Positions 27,968 to 36,684 are shown, counted from the stretch's first letter. The stretch is DNA of 64,000 nt from Gordonia aichiensis NBRC 108223 (GCF_000332975.1 NZ_BANR01000003.1:62001-126000), one strand, 5' to 3'. The notes: generated by a model from the letters alone, not told the origin. Numbers and translations: made by a program.

Positions 27968-28909
27968 CTACGCCGACGACTTGTGCGCCACAGGGCATCC
28001 GGTGGGGAAGGTGCCGAGATCCTCGACGCGGTACCCGTTCGGGTACCCGCGGACCTCGGCGGTGTCGATGGCGAAGACCGATTCGGTGCGCGGGGTGGCG
28101 AAGTAGCGGATCGCCAGGCCGCGTGCTTTGAGACCCGCGGCTACGAGGACGCGCTCGGCGCGGGTGGGATGCGGGTAGCCGAAGGCATCGAGAAGCGGCT
28201 CGTCCATGAGCGCGCGGGCGAGACGCTTGACCAGCGACGCAGGGAGGAGCTTGTACGGCATGAAGGTGGTGAGCAGCTCGAGGGTCGAATCCGCCACTGC
28301 GCGTGAGCCTTCGCGAAAGGCGAAGTTCTCGCGTTCGTAGGTGTCCATCAGGGTTTCGAACTCGGCGAAGGTCTCGGGAATGTCCTTGATTCCCATGTAC
28401 TTTCCGAGCGTGCGGTAGTAGTTGGTGAGGCCGTCGATCTCACGCTGGGTGAGCGAACGCCACTCGTAGGCGTTGATCCAGCGCGGTGGGCAGACGACGA
28501 AGGTGGCGAGCACGTACAGCATGTCGTCGTTGGAGATGTCGTAGCGGCCGTGCATCTGATTGATTCGACGAATGGCTGCGTGTCCCTGCCCACCCGGCTC
28601 GAAGCCGTGTTCGACGGGCGCGGACAGCAGCAGAGCGGTGTCGTCGTAGCGCTGCTGTACCTCGTCGGTGAATTGCGAGGTCTCATAGAGCAATTCGCCG
28701 ATCGACGCGACCGCGTAGGTGCGGAACAGCGCAAAGCTCAGTGCCTGGGTGGTGCCCCAGACGAACTCCTTGGTCGACAGTTCGAGCGCGTATGTACGCG
28801 GTTCCTCGGCAGGGTCGACGGCGGCGAGTTCGTCGCGGCGGCGGAAGCGTTCGCGTCGACGCGCGGAGATCGTGTCGAGAAGCCGCGACGGCAGTGTCCG
28901 CACAGGCAT
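27968..28909 (-). CDS. MpaB/DUF2236-family oxygenase
   Basis: The protein has 313 residues. It shows DUF2236 features: IRRINQMHGRYDISNDDMLY near 108-127, with the conserved His and Asp pattern, FVVCPPRWINAYEWRSLTQ near 134-152, FAFREGSRAVAD and a helix-rich end. The family includes latex-clearing and MpaB-type enzymes, some of which bind haem and cleave isoprenoid chains. There is no signal peptide. It lies 109 bases after menJ in the same orientation, so activity on an isoprenoid or quinone is a fair guess but unproven. Confidence 0.82.
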   Translation of the reverse strand: MPVRTLPSRLLDTISARRRERFRRRDELAAVDPAEEPRTYALELSTKEFVWGTTQALSFALFRTYAVASIGELLYETSQFTDEVQQRYDDTALLLSAPVEHGFEPGGQGHAAIRRINQMHGRYDISNDDMLYVLATFVVCPPRWINAYEWRSLTQREIDGLTNYYRTLGKYMGIKDIPETFAEFETLMDTYERENFAFREGSRAVADSTLELLTTFMPYKLLPASLVKRLARALMDEPLLDAFGYPHPTRAERVLVAAGLKARGLAIRYFATPRTESVFAIDTAEVRGYPNGYRVEDLGTFPTGCPVAHKSSA

Positions 28910-28928
28910 GAGTGGCTCCTAACCGACA

Positions 28929-28944
28929 TGTGTCCTCGGACACA
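28929..28944. promoter_or_regulatory. Palindrome upstream of mpaB-like gene
   Basis: TGTGTCC-TC-GGACACA is a perfect 7-bp dyad with a 2-base centre, 19 bases upstream of the MpaB-like ATG. A second dyad GTGAT-N7-ATCAC lies at once beyond it. Both look like operator sites of TetR-type repressors. No such repressor gene is in the window. Confidence 0.45.
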
Positions 28945-29018
28945 GTGTGTGATGAAACGTATCACGCAGAACGTCTCACAACAAAGGTCGGAGAGGTCGG
29001 AGGAGCAGCGCGTTGCGC

Positions 29019-30374
29019 TCAGACGAAGGGCGGACGCTTGTCGATGCGCGTCGAGACATGCCCGGCGGCGCGCCAGGCACGGGCGATGAGATCGGCGTCG
29101 TCCTCGGTGATGAGGTTTCCCATCACCCGCACGACCAGCGACATCAACGTTGCCGATCGGATACCCGGACGGCCGAGCAGCGGTACCGCTCTGGGTACCG
29201 TGAGCACTCCGGCGAGGCGTCGAGCAGCGGAGAATGCCAGACCGTAATGCTCGACGAGGGTCTGCTGCCATTCGACGGTGTGGTCGGCGGCACCGAGACG
29301 CTCCGCGGCCAGGCGGCCGGTCTCGAGGGCGTAGTCGATGCCCTCGCCATTGAGCGGATTGACACACGCGGCGGCGTCACCGATGAGCATCCAGTTCGGT
29401 CCGGCTACACCCGAGACCGCACCACCCATCGGTAGGAGCGCCGACGTCACGCGGACAGGGTCACCAGCGATCTGCCACTCATCGCCGACCATGCGCACGT
29501 AGTGGTCGAGTATCGGCCGTAAAGCCATGTGCGCCGGACGCTTCGACGTCGCCAGCGCCCCGACCCCGACATTCAGCAACCCGCTCGCTGCGCTCCCGGC
29601 GCTGTTGGTGTTCGGCCCGTTCGCTGCGCTCCCGGCGCCGTGACCATTCGGCCCGCTCGCTGCGCTGTTGGTGTTCGGCCCGCTCGCTGCGCTCCCGGCG
29701 CCGCCGAGCGGGAAGAGCCATCCGTAGCCCGGCAGCAACCCGCCGTCGGGGCCGCGCAGTTCCAGATGTGAGCCCATCCAGTTGTCGTTGCCGCGGGTCG
29801 ACGGTACGTATGCGCGCGCAGCGACCCCGAAAGCGGTGTCGCGGTGCCATTCTCGGCCGAGGCGCTTACCGAGCGTCGAGCGCACGCCGTCGGCGACGAT
29901 CACCTCGCGCACGCGGATCACGTGCGGTCCGTCGGGGCCGTTGACCGTGACCGCGCTGATCCGGTCATCCGTCATCTCGACGTCGACGGCCTTGGCGCCC
30001 TGACACATACGGGCACCGCGTGTCACGGCGAGTGCACGCAGCTCGTCGTCGAGCTCCATCCGCGTGATGGCGCTGCCGTACGTGGGGAAGCGCCCGGCGG
30101 GCCACGGCACTCGCTGGCAAGCGCCCCAGCCGTGCAACTCGAGTCCGTCGACGCGCGGGCTGGCGGCGAGGCGGTCGGCGAATCCGAGGTCGATCAGTTC
30201 GGCGGTCGCGCGGGGCGTCAGGCCGTCGCCGCACGTCTTGTCGCGGGGGAAGACCGCGGCGTCGAGGAGTACGACGTCGTGTCCGGCAGCGGCGGCGTGG
30301 GCGGCGGCAGCAGAGCCGCCCGGTCCCGCGCCGACGACGAGGACGTCGGCGCTGTCGGGAATCTGGCTCGTCAC
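29019..30374 (-). CDS. menJ: Menaquinone reductase MenJ (geranylgeranyl reductase family)
   Basis: The protein has 451 residues from GTG 30374. FAD site VLVVGAGPGGSAAAAHAA is at the N-terminus, DKTCGDGLTPRA near 49, VIVADGVRSTLGKRLGREW near 155, and GDAAACVNPLNGEGIDYAL near 338. In M. tuberculosis the orthologue Rv0561c saturates one isoprene unit of menaquinone-9. Between GYGWLFPLG and LLNVGVGALATS an insert of about 40 residues reads as repeats of SAASGPNTN/GSAANGPN type, which is absent from the mycobacterial protein. The insert lies where two strands of the FAD domain meet, so it probably forms a surface loop. Apart from it the enzyme looks intact. Confidence 0.9.
   Translation of the reverse strand: MTSQIPDSADVLVVGAGPGGSAAAAHAAAAGHDVVLLDAAVFPRDKTCGDGLTPRATAELIDLGFADRLAASPRVDGLELHGWGACQRVPWPAGRFPTYGSAITRMELDDELRALAVTRGARMCQGAKAVDVEMTDDRISAVTVNGPDGPHVIRVREVIVADGVRSTLGKRLGREWHRDTAFGVAARAYVPSTRGNDNWMGSHLELRGPDGGLLPGYGWLFPLGGAGSAASGPNTNSAASGPNGHGAGSAANGPNTNSAGSAASGLLNVGVGALATSKRPAHMALRPILDHYVRMVGDEWQIAGDPVRVTSALLPMGGAVSGVAGPNWMLIGDAAACVNPLNGEGIDYALETGRLAAERLGAADHTVEWQQTLVEHYGLAFSAARRLAGVLTVPRAVPLLGRPGIRSATLMSLVVRVMGNLITEDDADLIARAWRAAGHVSTRIDKRPPFV
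29580..29706. repeat. In-frame imperfect tandem repeat inside menJ
   Basis: Units with the core CGCTCGCTGCGCTCCCGGCG recur about four times with linkers TGTTGGTGTTCGGCC or TGACCATTCGGCC. The length keeps the menJ frame. On the coding strand this gives GSAASGPNTN-like peptides. Confidence 0.85.
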
Positions 30375-30436
30375 CCGACCAGTATGTGGCCTCCCGGCAC
30401 GCTCACCGCACGCGCCCACCGACTAGGCTCGGCGGA

Positions 30437-31450
30437 GTGAAGTCGACTTTCGCGGGTCTGGATCTGGGGTCCGAAGAGTTCGCGGGCACGGTGCGGACGT
30501 CGTTGGCCCAGGTAGAAGAGTTGTTGCTGGCCGAGCTGGCGTCGGGCGACGACGTGATGACCGAAGCCGCCAGCCATCTGGCGAAGGCTGGTGGCAAGCG
30601 GTTTCGGCCGATGTTCGCGATCCTCGCCGCCCAGTTCGGTCCACGGCCGGACGCTCGGGAGGTGATCACGGCGGCGACCGTCGTCGAGATGATCCACCTG
30701 GCGACGCTCTACCACGACGACGTGATGGACGAGGCCCCGATGCGACGCGGCGCTCAGAGCGCCAACGCGCGGTGGTCCAACAGCATCGCGATCCTCTCCG
30801 GAGACTTCTTGTTCGCCCGCGCCTCACGACTGGTGTCGACGCTTGGACCCGAATCGGTGCGCATCATCGCCGAGACGTTCGCCGAACTGGTCACGGGCCA
30901 GATGCGTGAGACCATCGGCGCCGGTGACGTCGACCCCATCGAGCACTACCTGAAGGTGGTGTGGGAGAAGACCGGTTCGCTGATCGCCGCTGCCGGTCGA
31001 TTCGGCGCGATGACCTCCGGCGCGACGCCCGACGACGTCGAGCGGCTCTCGCGTCTCGGCGACATCGTCGGCACGGCGTTCCAGCTCTCCGACGACATCA
31101 TCGACATCAGTTCCGCCACAGGAGATTCGGGCAAAACACCCGGAACCGATCTACGTGAGGGCGTACACACCCTGCCGGTCCTCTACGCACTCGCAGACGA
31201 CGACGCGTCGTCGAGCAGACTGCGGCAGCTTCTCGTCGGCGACGATGGCGCGGCCCGGGCACTGACCGACGACGCCGAGGTCGCGGAGGCGCTCGCCCTG
31301 CTCGTCGAGTCGCGGGGGATGGCGCAGGCGAACGCGACGCTGCGCGGCTACGCCGACGAGGCGAGCCAGGTTCTCGGCGCCCTACCCGACGGGCCGGCTC
31401 ATGCGGCGCTCACATCGCTCGTGGACTACACGATCGCGCGCACGGGTTAA
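30437..31450 (+). CDS. grcC1: Trans-polyprenyl diphosphate synthase (GrcC1-like)
   Basis: The protein has 337 residues from GTG 30437, preceded by a GGCGGA-type purine stretch. It is an isoprenyl synthase: [14 protein letters not shown] near 51-64, first Asp-rich motif [15 protein letters not shown] near 91-105, GDFLFARAS, and second Asp-rich motif [20 protein letters not shown] near 216-235. It elongates the chain from farnesyl or geranylgeranyl diphosphate with isopentenyl diphosphate, most likely for the menaquinone tail, as its place beside menJ (Rv0561c-Rv0562) suggests. Divergent from menJ with 62 bases between starts. Confidence 0.9.
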   Translation: MKSTFAGLDLGSEEFAGTVRTSLAQVEELLLAELASGDDVMTEAASHLAKAGGKRFRPMFAILAAQFGPRPDAREVITAATVVEMIHLATLYHDDVMDEAPMRRGAQSANARWSNSIAILSGDFLFARASRLVSTLGPESVRIIAETFAELVTGQMRETIGAGDVDPIEHYLKVVWEKTGSLIAAAGRFGAMTSGATPDDVERLSRLGDIVGTAFQLSDDIIDISSATGDSGKTPGTDLREGVHTLPVLYALADDDASSSRLRQLLVGDDGAARALTDDAEVAEALALLVESRGMAQANATLRGYADEASQVLGALPDGPAHAALTSLVDYTIARTG

Positions 31451-31514
31451 CGCGCCCACGCCGCACGGAAACCGAACCGGACCCTGGATCGTTTGGGAGA
31501 CTGAGAGCCCCGGC

Positions 31515-32402
31515 ATGGCGTCGGAGGCGAGACCGAACGAGGACCTGATGCGCAACGGTGTGAAGACCGCACTTCTACTCGGCACGATGTCGGCGTTGAT
31601 CGTCGCCATCGGCGCCTGTTTTCGGAGTCCGGTGATCCTGTGGGGGTCGGTGATCGTCGCGGTCGCCGTGAATGCGTATGTGTACTTCAACAGCGCGAAG
31701 ATGTCGCTGAAGGCGATGCACGCGCAGCCCGTGACTGAAGTCGAGGCTCCGGTGCTGTACCGGATCGTTCGTGAACTCGCGACGCAAGCGCGCCAGCCGA
31801 TGCCCGCGCTGTACATCAGTCCGACGGAGTCGCCCAATGCGTTCGCCACCGGCCGCAATCCGAAGAACGCTGCCGTGTGCTGCACCGCGGGCATTTTGCG
31901 GCTGCTCGACGAACGTGAACTACGCGCCGTGCTCGGGCATGAGCTGTCGCACGTCTACAACCGAGACATCCTGATCAGTTCGGTCGCGGGCGCGATGGCC
32001 GCGATCATCAGTGGGCTGGCGAATTTCGCGATGTTCTTCGGGATGTCGGGGAATCGGAACAACGGGCCCAACCCGATAGCGCTGATCCTCATCTCACTGC
32101 TCGGACCGTTCGCGGCGACGCTCATCAAGCTCGCGGTGTCGCGGTCGCGGGAGTACCAGGCCGACAAGTCCGGTGCGGCGCTGACCAACGATCCGCTCGC
32201 CCTCGCGTCGGCGCTGGCGAAGATCTCCGGCGGCATCCAGGTGGCGCCGCTGCCGCCTCAGCCCGACATCGCCGCACAGAGTCACGCGATGATCGAGAGC
32301 CCGTTCCGTGCCACCGACCGCATGGCCAAGCTGTTCTCGACGCACCCGCCGACCGAGGAGCGCATCAGGCGGCTGCAGGAGATGGCGCGGCGGGGGGTGT
32401 AG
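31515..32402 (+). CDS. htpX: HtpX membrane metalloprotease
   Basis: The protein has 295 residues from ATG 31515; ATG 31548 ([12 protein letters not shown]) would match the length of the mycobacterial protein better. Two N-terminal helices precede [18 protein letters not shown] with the zinc HExxH near 142-146; the third ligand Glu is in [10 protein letters not shown] near 212-221. Two more helices lie between. HtpX degrades misfolded membrane proteins. Position after grcC1 is as in Rv0562-Rv0563. Confidence 0.93.
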   Translation: MASEARPNEDLMRNGVKTALLLGTMSALIVAIGACFRSPVILWGSVIVAVAVNAYVYFNSAKMSLKAMHAQPVTEVEAPVLYRIVRELATQARQPMPALYISPTESPNAFATGRNPKNAAVCCTAGILRLLDERELRAVLGHELSHVYNRDILISSVAGAMAAIISGLANFAMFFGMSGNRNNGPNPIALILISLLGPFAATLIKLAVSRSREYQADKSGAALTNDPLALASALAKISGGIQVAPLPPQPDIAAQSHAMIESPFRATDRMAKLFSTHPPTEERIRRLQEMARRGV

Positions 32403-32417
32403 GGCCCGCGCGGTAAC

Positions 32418-32909
32418 TCAGCGGTAGTTGACGAACTGCAGGGCGATGCCGAAGTCCTCGCCCTTGAGGAGCGCGATCACGGCCTGCAGGTCGTCGCGCT
32501 TCTTGCTCGAGACGCGCAGTTCGTCGCCCTGGATCTGCGCCTTGACGCCCTTCGGGCCCTCGTCGCGGATCTTCTTGGAGATCTTCTTGGCGTGCTCGGA
32601 GTCGATGCCCTGCACGAGGTTGCCGGAGATCTTGTAGGTCTTGCCCGACGCCTGCACCTCGCCGGCGTCGAACGCCTTCAGTGAGATGTCGCGGCGGATC
32701 AGCTTTTCCTTGAACACCTCGAGGCCTGCCTGGGCGCGTTCCTCGGCGTCGGAGGTGATGACGATCGTCTCCTCGCCGGACCAGTCGATGCCGGTGTTGG
32801 TGCCGCGGAAGTCGTAGCGCTGCGAGAGTTCCTTCGCGGCTTGGTTGAGGGCGTTGTCGACCTCCTGGCGGTCGATCTTGCTCACCACGTCGAACGATGA
32901 ATCAGCCAT
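32418..32909 (-). CDS. yajQ: YajQ-family nucleotide-binding protein
   Basis: The protein has 163 residues. It starts [20 protein letters not shown] and carries the family segments [18 protein letters not shown]-like GIDWSGEE, and the end [19 protein letters not shown]. YajQ proteins have two RNP-like folds; some bind c-di-GMP in other bacteria, so a role as effector of the c-di-GMP enzymes in this window is possible, but the actinobacterial members are not well studied. It converges with htpX, 15 bases apart. Confidence 0.92.
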   Translation of the reverse strand: MADSSFDVVSKIDRQEVDNALNQAAKELSQRYDFRGTNTGIDWSGEETIVITSDAEERAQAGLEVFKEKLIRRDISLKAFDAGEVQASGKTYKISGNLVQGIDSEHAKKISKKIRDEGPKGVKAQIQGDELRVSSKKRDDLQAVIALLKGEDFGIALQFVNYR

Positions 32910-33068
32910 GGATCACAGCGTAGCCCGGCGCGTGTCTGGTTCCGGGGTGGTGGGGGTGGTCCCGATGGGCTGGCTTGTCTCAGAGCGATCCGGTGACGGG
33001 TCAGATGCGGTCGTCCAGGTTCCGCAGGCCTCGACAGTCCTGGCACAGCGTCGGGCTGACCAGGGCGT

Positions 33069-33099
33069 TTGCGTCGGATGCCGGGGTTCGTTGTATTCT
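33069..33099 (+). promoter_or_regulatory. Likely promoter of tRNA-Tyr
   Basis: TTGCGT (33069-33074) and TATTCT (33094-33099) are spaced by 19 bases, and the tRNA starts 49 bases further. The spacer is slightly long for sigma-70. Confidence 0.4.
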
Positions 33100-33147
33100 T
33101 CTCGGCGTTGTTCGTGCGGCCTCGCGGGGTTCGCTGTAGAGCAGCAC

Positions 33148-33228
33148 GGCAGGTTGCCCGAGCGGCCAAAGGGAGCGGACTGTAAATCCGTCGCGCAAGC
33201 TACATAGGTTCGAATCCTATACCTGCCA
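33148..33228 (+). tRNA. tRNA-Tyr (GTA)
   Basis: The acceptor arms GGCAGGT and ACCTGCC pair over seven bases, the anticodon loop CTGTAAA reads GTA, and a long variable arm typical of tRNA-Tyr is present. The 3' CCA is not encoded. Confidence 0.96.
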
Positions 33229-33282
33229 CGACGAGGTGAACGTGTGGTCGGCGGTCCATCGAAGCGCTGGTAGAGCAGCGAT

Positions 33283-33312
33283 TTGGTGAGCCGTCGCCTC
33301 GGTGTGTAACCT
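33283..33312 (+). promoter_or_regulatory. Likely promoter of tRNA-Thr/tRNA-Met/rpmG
   Basis: TTGGTG (33283-33288) and TAACCT (33307-33312) are 18 bases apart, 40 bases before tRNA-Thr. Confidence 0.45.
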
Positions 33313-33352
33313 CGTTAAGGCTCTCCGGACGCCCGCACGGGCTGCCGGAAAC

Positions 33353-33425
33353 GCCCCCTTAGCTCAGTCGGCAGAGCGTTTCCATGGTAAGGAAAAGGTC
33401 GACGGTTCGATTCCGTCAGGGGGCT
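33353..33425 (+). tRNA. tRNA-Thr (GGT)
   Basis: The acceptor arms GCCCCCT and AGGGGGC pair fully. The anticodon stem TTTCC/GGAAA holds the loop ATGGTAA with anticodon GGT. D and T arms are normal. CCA is not encoded. Confidence 0.96.
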
Positions 33426-33502
33426 CGGTAGGACTTGAACGCCCGACGCCGCAGCGCCACCGCAAGGACTGCGTCCACGCTGACGGAGTTCAGAGTCACC
33501 AT

Positions 33503-33576
33503 GGCGGTGTAGCTCAGCTGGTTAGAGCGCACGACTCATAATCGTGAGGTCGAGGGATCGAGTCCCTCCACCGCTA
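33503..33576 (+). tRNA. tRNA-Met (CAT), elongator type
   Basis: Acceptor GGCGGTG pairs with CACCGCT with one wobble. Anticodon stem CACGA/TCGTG holds CTCATAA, anticodon CAT. The first pair is not the C-A mismatch of initiator tRNA. A lysidine-modified tRNA-Ile2 is the alternative but the body looks Met-like. Confidence 0.92.
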
Positions 33577-33664
33577 CACGTAAGGCTTGTCGCGCGGCCC
33601 GGGTCGGGCGAGGCGGCGCCTAGTGCTCCGACGACACAGACCCACCCGAAAGAAGGCGAACCCA

Positions 33665-33832
33665 GTGGCTTCCTCAACTGACGTGCGGCCCAAGATCACC
33701 TTGGCCTGCGAGGTGTGCAAGCACCGCAACTACATCACCAAGAAGAACCGTCGCAACGATCCCGATCGTCTCGAGATCAAGAAGTTCTGCCCGAACTGCG
33801 GCAAGCACCAGGCGCACAAGGAATCGCGCTGA
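33665..33832 (+). CDS. rpmG: 50S ribosomal protein L33
   Basis: The protein has 55 residues from GTG 33665. It carries the zinc-ribbon Cys pairs CEVC (residues about 15-18) and CPNC (about 42-45), so this is the zinc-binding form of L33. The sequence [19 protein letters not shown] is typical. Position after tRNA-Thr and tRNA-Met and before hadAB matches M. tuberculosis rpmG2. Confidence 0.96.
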   Translation: MASSTDVRPKITLACEVCKHRNYITKKNRRNDPDRLEIKKFCPNCGKHQAHKESR

Positions 33833-33976
33833 TCTCTTTCTGAGGCCGGTGGCCCCGGGCCGTCGTCGAACGACCGCGTTCGGGAGGTGGTCTCGGCCGG
33901 GTCCGAACCGTCGAGGGCGGTCCGCTGAACTCGGCACAGTGCGTCGTCGCGAGATGCGCATCTAACACGTTGTACG

Positions 33977-34010
33977 ACTGCGGGCTGTCTCACATGAGGC
34001 AGCCCGCAGT
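33977..34010 (+). terminator. Hairpin terminator after rpmG
   Basis: ACTGCGGGCTGTCTC-ACAT-GAGGCAGCCCGCAGT gives about 15 bp of stem with one T-G pair and a 4-base loop. It separates rpmG from hadAB. No long T run follows, which is common in actinobacteria. Confidence 0.75.
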
Positions 34011-34123
34011 TGTCGTTCAGATGAAGTAATTCAGTACAGTTGCCAGCGAGTATGTCGCGACGATGAGCGGTCAGCCCCAGCCCGTCGCGACCGCAGGCGA
34101 ATGCAGTGTGAGGAGTACAGCCG

Positions 34124-35209
34124 ATGTCACAGATCACCGACAATGAGATCCAGGATCGGATCGAAGCGTTGAAGAGCGGTGTGAAGCTGACCCCGGAAGA
34201 GATTGCTGCACACACCACATCGATGGTCGGATTCAACTACACCGTCGACGACTACTACGAGGTCGGACGCGAAGAGATCCGGAAGCACGCCCGCGCGGTG
34301 CAGGACGCACATCCCGTCCACTGGGACGAGGATGCGGCCAAGGAGATGGGGCACGACACCCTGATCGCTGCGCCGACGTTCGTCTCGGTGCTCGGGATCA
34401 TCGCCCAGCGCAGGCTGTTCGAGGACATCGTCACCGGTTACGACCTGTGGCAGATCATGCAGACCGACCAGCGTCTGATCTTCCACCAGCCCATCAAGGT
34501 CGGCGACCGGCTGATCTGCGACGTCTCGCTCGAGTCCTTCCGGCAGATGGGCGGCGCGGACGTGATGGTCACCAAGAACATCATCTGGAACCAGCACGAC
34601 GAGCCGGTCATGACCACGTTCACCAGCCTCGTCGCGCGGGCGGCTGTCGACGCTGATCCCGAGGTTCTCGACGAGCTCGAGCACGTCATGATGAAGGTCG
34701 ACAAGGAGCCGACGCTCCCGCACAGCGTGCACGGACCGTTCGACCGCTACAACGACCCGGATCCGGTGGTCGCGCCGAAGCCGTACTCGGCCATCAGTTT
34801 TGACGGCCTCGAAGTCGGCCAGGAGTTGCCGCCGATGACGAAGACCCTCACGCGCGGCAATCTGGTGAACTATGCCGGCGTCGCGGGCGATCCGAACCCG
34901 ATCCACTTCTCCGACGAGATGGCAAAGGTCATCGGTCTCGAGACCGTTGTCGCGCACGGGATGCAGACGATGGGGCTCGGCGCGAGTTTCATCACCGAGT
35001 TCGTCGGCGACCCGGCTGCGATCTTCGAGTACAACGTGCGGTTCACGAGCCCGGTGTACGTGTACCCGGACACCTACGCGAACGTGGACTTCACCGGCAA
35101 GATCAAGTCACTCGACCCGGAGACCCGACGCGGCGTGATCAGCATCGTCGCCAAGCAGGGTGACCGCAAGATCTTCGGACGCGCCCAGGCTCACGTTCAG
35201 TTCGGCTGA
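34124..35209 (+). CDS. hadAB: Fused (3R)-hydroxyacyl-ACP dehydratase HadA-HadB
   Basis: The protein has 361 residues, close to the sum of mycobacterial HadA and HadB. Residues about 30-190 are HadA-like (MVGFNYTVDDYYEVGREEI, HDTLIAAPTFVSVLGI) without the catalytic pair. Residues about 220-360 are HadB-like with the hydratase pair in AGDPNPIHFSDEMAK near 255-269 (Asp and His) and VVAHGMQTMGLGA. It dehydrates 3-hydroxyacyl-AcpM in FAS-II, the mycolic-acid elongation cycle. GAGGAG precedes the ATG. No hadC follows in this window. The fused form is known from relatives of Gordonia and Rhodococcus. Confidence 0.92.
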   Translation: MSQITDNEIQDRIEALKSGVKLTPEEIAAHTTSMVGFNYTVDDYYEVGREEIRKHARAVQDAHPVHWDEDAAKEMGHDTLIAAPTFVSVLGIIAQRRLFEDIVTGYDLWQIMQTDQRLIFHQPIKVGDRLICDVSLESFRQMGGADVMVTKNIIWNQHDEPVMTTFTSLVARAAVDADPEVLDELEHVMMKVDKEPTLPHSVHGPFDRYNDPDPVVAPKPYSAISFDGLEVGQELPPMTKTLTRGNLVNYAGVAGDPNPIHFSDEMAKVIGLETVVAHGMQTMGLGASFITEFVGDPAAIFEYNVRFTSPVYVYPDTYANVDFTGKIKSLDPETRRGVISIVAKQGDRKIFGRAQAHVQFG

Positions 35210-35273
35210 CGGGGGCCGTGGGTCAGGCGGCCAGCGGGGTCAGTCGGCCAGCGGGGCACAGGCGGCAGCGGGG

Positions 35274-36590
35274 TCAGACGGCGGAGTGCGGCGCTGTGTG
35301 CACCGGTCGCCCGAGTGCGATACGGAAGAGTGCGCGGACCGAGTCGACGGCGCCGTCAGGAACGTCTGCCGACGGTGATGCACCGGGATGCTGCCGAGCG
35401 ATTCGGGCTCGCAGTACCCGATGACGGATCTCGAAACGCACCGGCGCCGTGAGCGTTGCGGCCTCGCCGTCGATGCCGGCGTTGAGGTCGGTGTCCGACT
35501 CGATCTCGAACGTCGGGGCGACCCACTCACTCCATAGGTGTTGGAGGCGTTCGGAACCCGGCCGCGACGTCGGATCAGCGATGACGGCGACGCCGAGCAG
35601 CCCGTCTTCGATGCTGGGTCTGGTGCCCGACCCGATGATGTGTCCGAGACGGTACTGGTTGTTGGACACCATGATCGCCGCGACGGACTCGTGCGCTGTG
35701 CCGTGCGGGTCGTGCCAGGAGACCGAGGGCTGATCGGAGTTGGGGCCAAGCACCTGCGACGCGACGTCGAGCAGGGTTTTGGCTTTCGCGTTGCGGTAGC
35801 TCTCGCGCTGGACCGCCTCGCCGTAGACGCCGAGTGACACGTTGTTGACGAAAACCTGTCCGTTGACGACGCCGAAATCGACGCGGCGTTCACCACCCTC
35901 GACGAAGGAGTCGAGCGCTCCGACGGCGTCGTCGCGGTCGACGCCGAGGTCGAGGGCGAAGTGGTTGCGCGTGCCCGACGGGATGCACGCGTACGGCAGA
36001 TCGTGCGACGCCGCGACGTCGGCGACCACGGCCTGCGAGCCGTCGCCCCCGGCCATCGCGAGTCCGTCGGCGCCGTCGGCGACAGCACCCTCGGCGAGGG
36101 CTCGCAGATCGTCGCCCTTGACCAGTTCGACGGTCCGATAGCCTCGACGTTCCGCTTCGTCGGCGAGGTGGAGCCGGTCGGCCTTGCCGTCGCCGGAGCG
36201 TCGGTTGTAAATGAGAACAGGGTTGGCCGGGGGAGTGACGACCGGGAGCGGTACCGAGATTCGGAACGCGCGTGTCGCCGCTGCGATCGCGAGCGCGAAG
36301 AGAGCGATCACCACGAGCGTGCCGACGAGCAGCCACCAGCTGCGCATCACCACCACCACGATTGCGACGACCGCCAGGATCACCGCGACGATCAGCTCGG
36401 CGAGGCGTCGGGTCCCGATGTTGAACAGTCCGTCGACGGCCAGCCCCGCCGCGACGAGCAGGAGCACCAGCGAGATGAGCCCGACCGGGAACTGGGCTGC
36501 GGCCGAAATCACGGCGAGCACCACCCCGAGAGCGCCGGCGAGAAGGGAGAGGATGGCAGCACCGCGTCGTTGTCCCGCAGATCTGGTCAT
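35274..36590 (-). CDS. Diacylglycerol kinase-like lipid kinase with membrane domain
   Basis: The protein has 438 residues from ATG 36590; a longer in-frame upstream stretch is Arg/Pro rich and rejected. About four membrane helices fill residues 10-115. A DAGK catalytic domain follows: NPVLIYNRRSGDGKADRLHL near 123-142, GLAMAGGDGSQAVVADVAA near 177-195 with the GGDGS nucleotide loop, and CIPSGTRNHFALDLGVD. It would phosphorylate a lipid such as diacylglycerol or a sphingoid-like base at the membrane. The added membrane domain is not common for DagB/YegS enzymes. Confidence 0.85.
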   Translation of the reverse strand: MTRSAGQRRGAAILSLLAGALGVVLAVISAAAQFPVGLISLVLLLVAAGLAVDGLFNIGTRRLAELIVAVILAVVAIVVVVMRSWWLLVGTLVVIALFALAIAAATRAFRISVPLPVVTPPANPVLIYNRRSGDGKADRLHLADEAERRGYRTVELVKGDDLRALAEGAVADGADGLAMAGGDGSQAVVADVAASHDLPYACIPSGTRNHFALDLGVDRDDAVGALDSFVEGGERRVDFGVVNGQVFVNNVSLGVYGEAVQRESYRNAKAKTLLDVASQVLGPNSDQPSVSWHDPHGTAHESVAAIMVSNNQYRLGHIIGSGTRPSIEDGLLGVAVIADPTSRPGSERLQHLWSEWVAPTFEIESDTDLNAGIDGEAATLTAPVRFEIRHRVLRARIARQHPGASPSADVPDGAVDSVRALFRIALGRPVHTAPHSAV

Positions 36591-36643
36591 TCGCCCACGA
36601 TACGCATGCGACCTGCCGTGACGTGGGACATCCGCGCGGCTTA

Positions 36644-36684
36644 CGGTTGCCCGGAGGTGCGGAATCCGCGCGCGTGGGCAACCG
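36644..36684. repeat. 41-bp dyad element, copy A
   Basis: This element is a near-palindrome around 36664: ends CGGTTGCCC and GGGCAACCG, centre GCGGAATCCGC. It lies between the dagK-like and DUF559 genes. It matches copy B at 37634-37674 at 35 of 41 bases. Both copies are followed by GAAC and then CTCCGG or TCCGG. Confidence 0.85.

Noticed and set aside
33241-33300. Extra tRNA between tRNA-Tyr and tRNA-Thr
   Set aside because: A stretch resembling a D arm (GGTAGAGCAGCG) is present, but no acceptor stem, anticodon arm or T arm can be formed.
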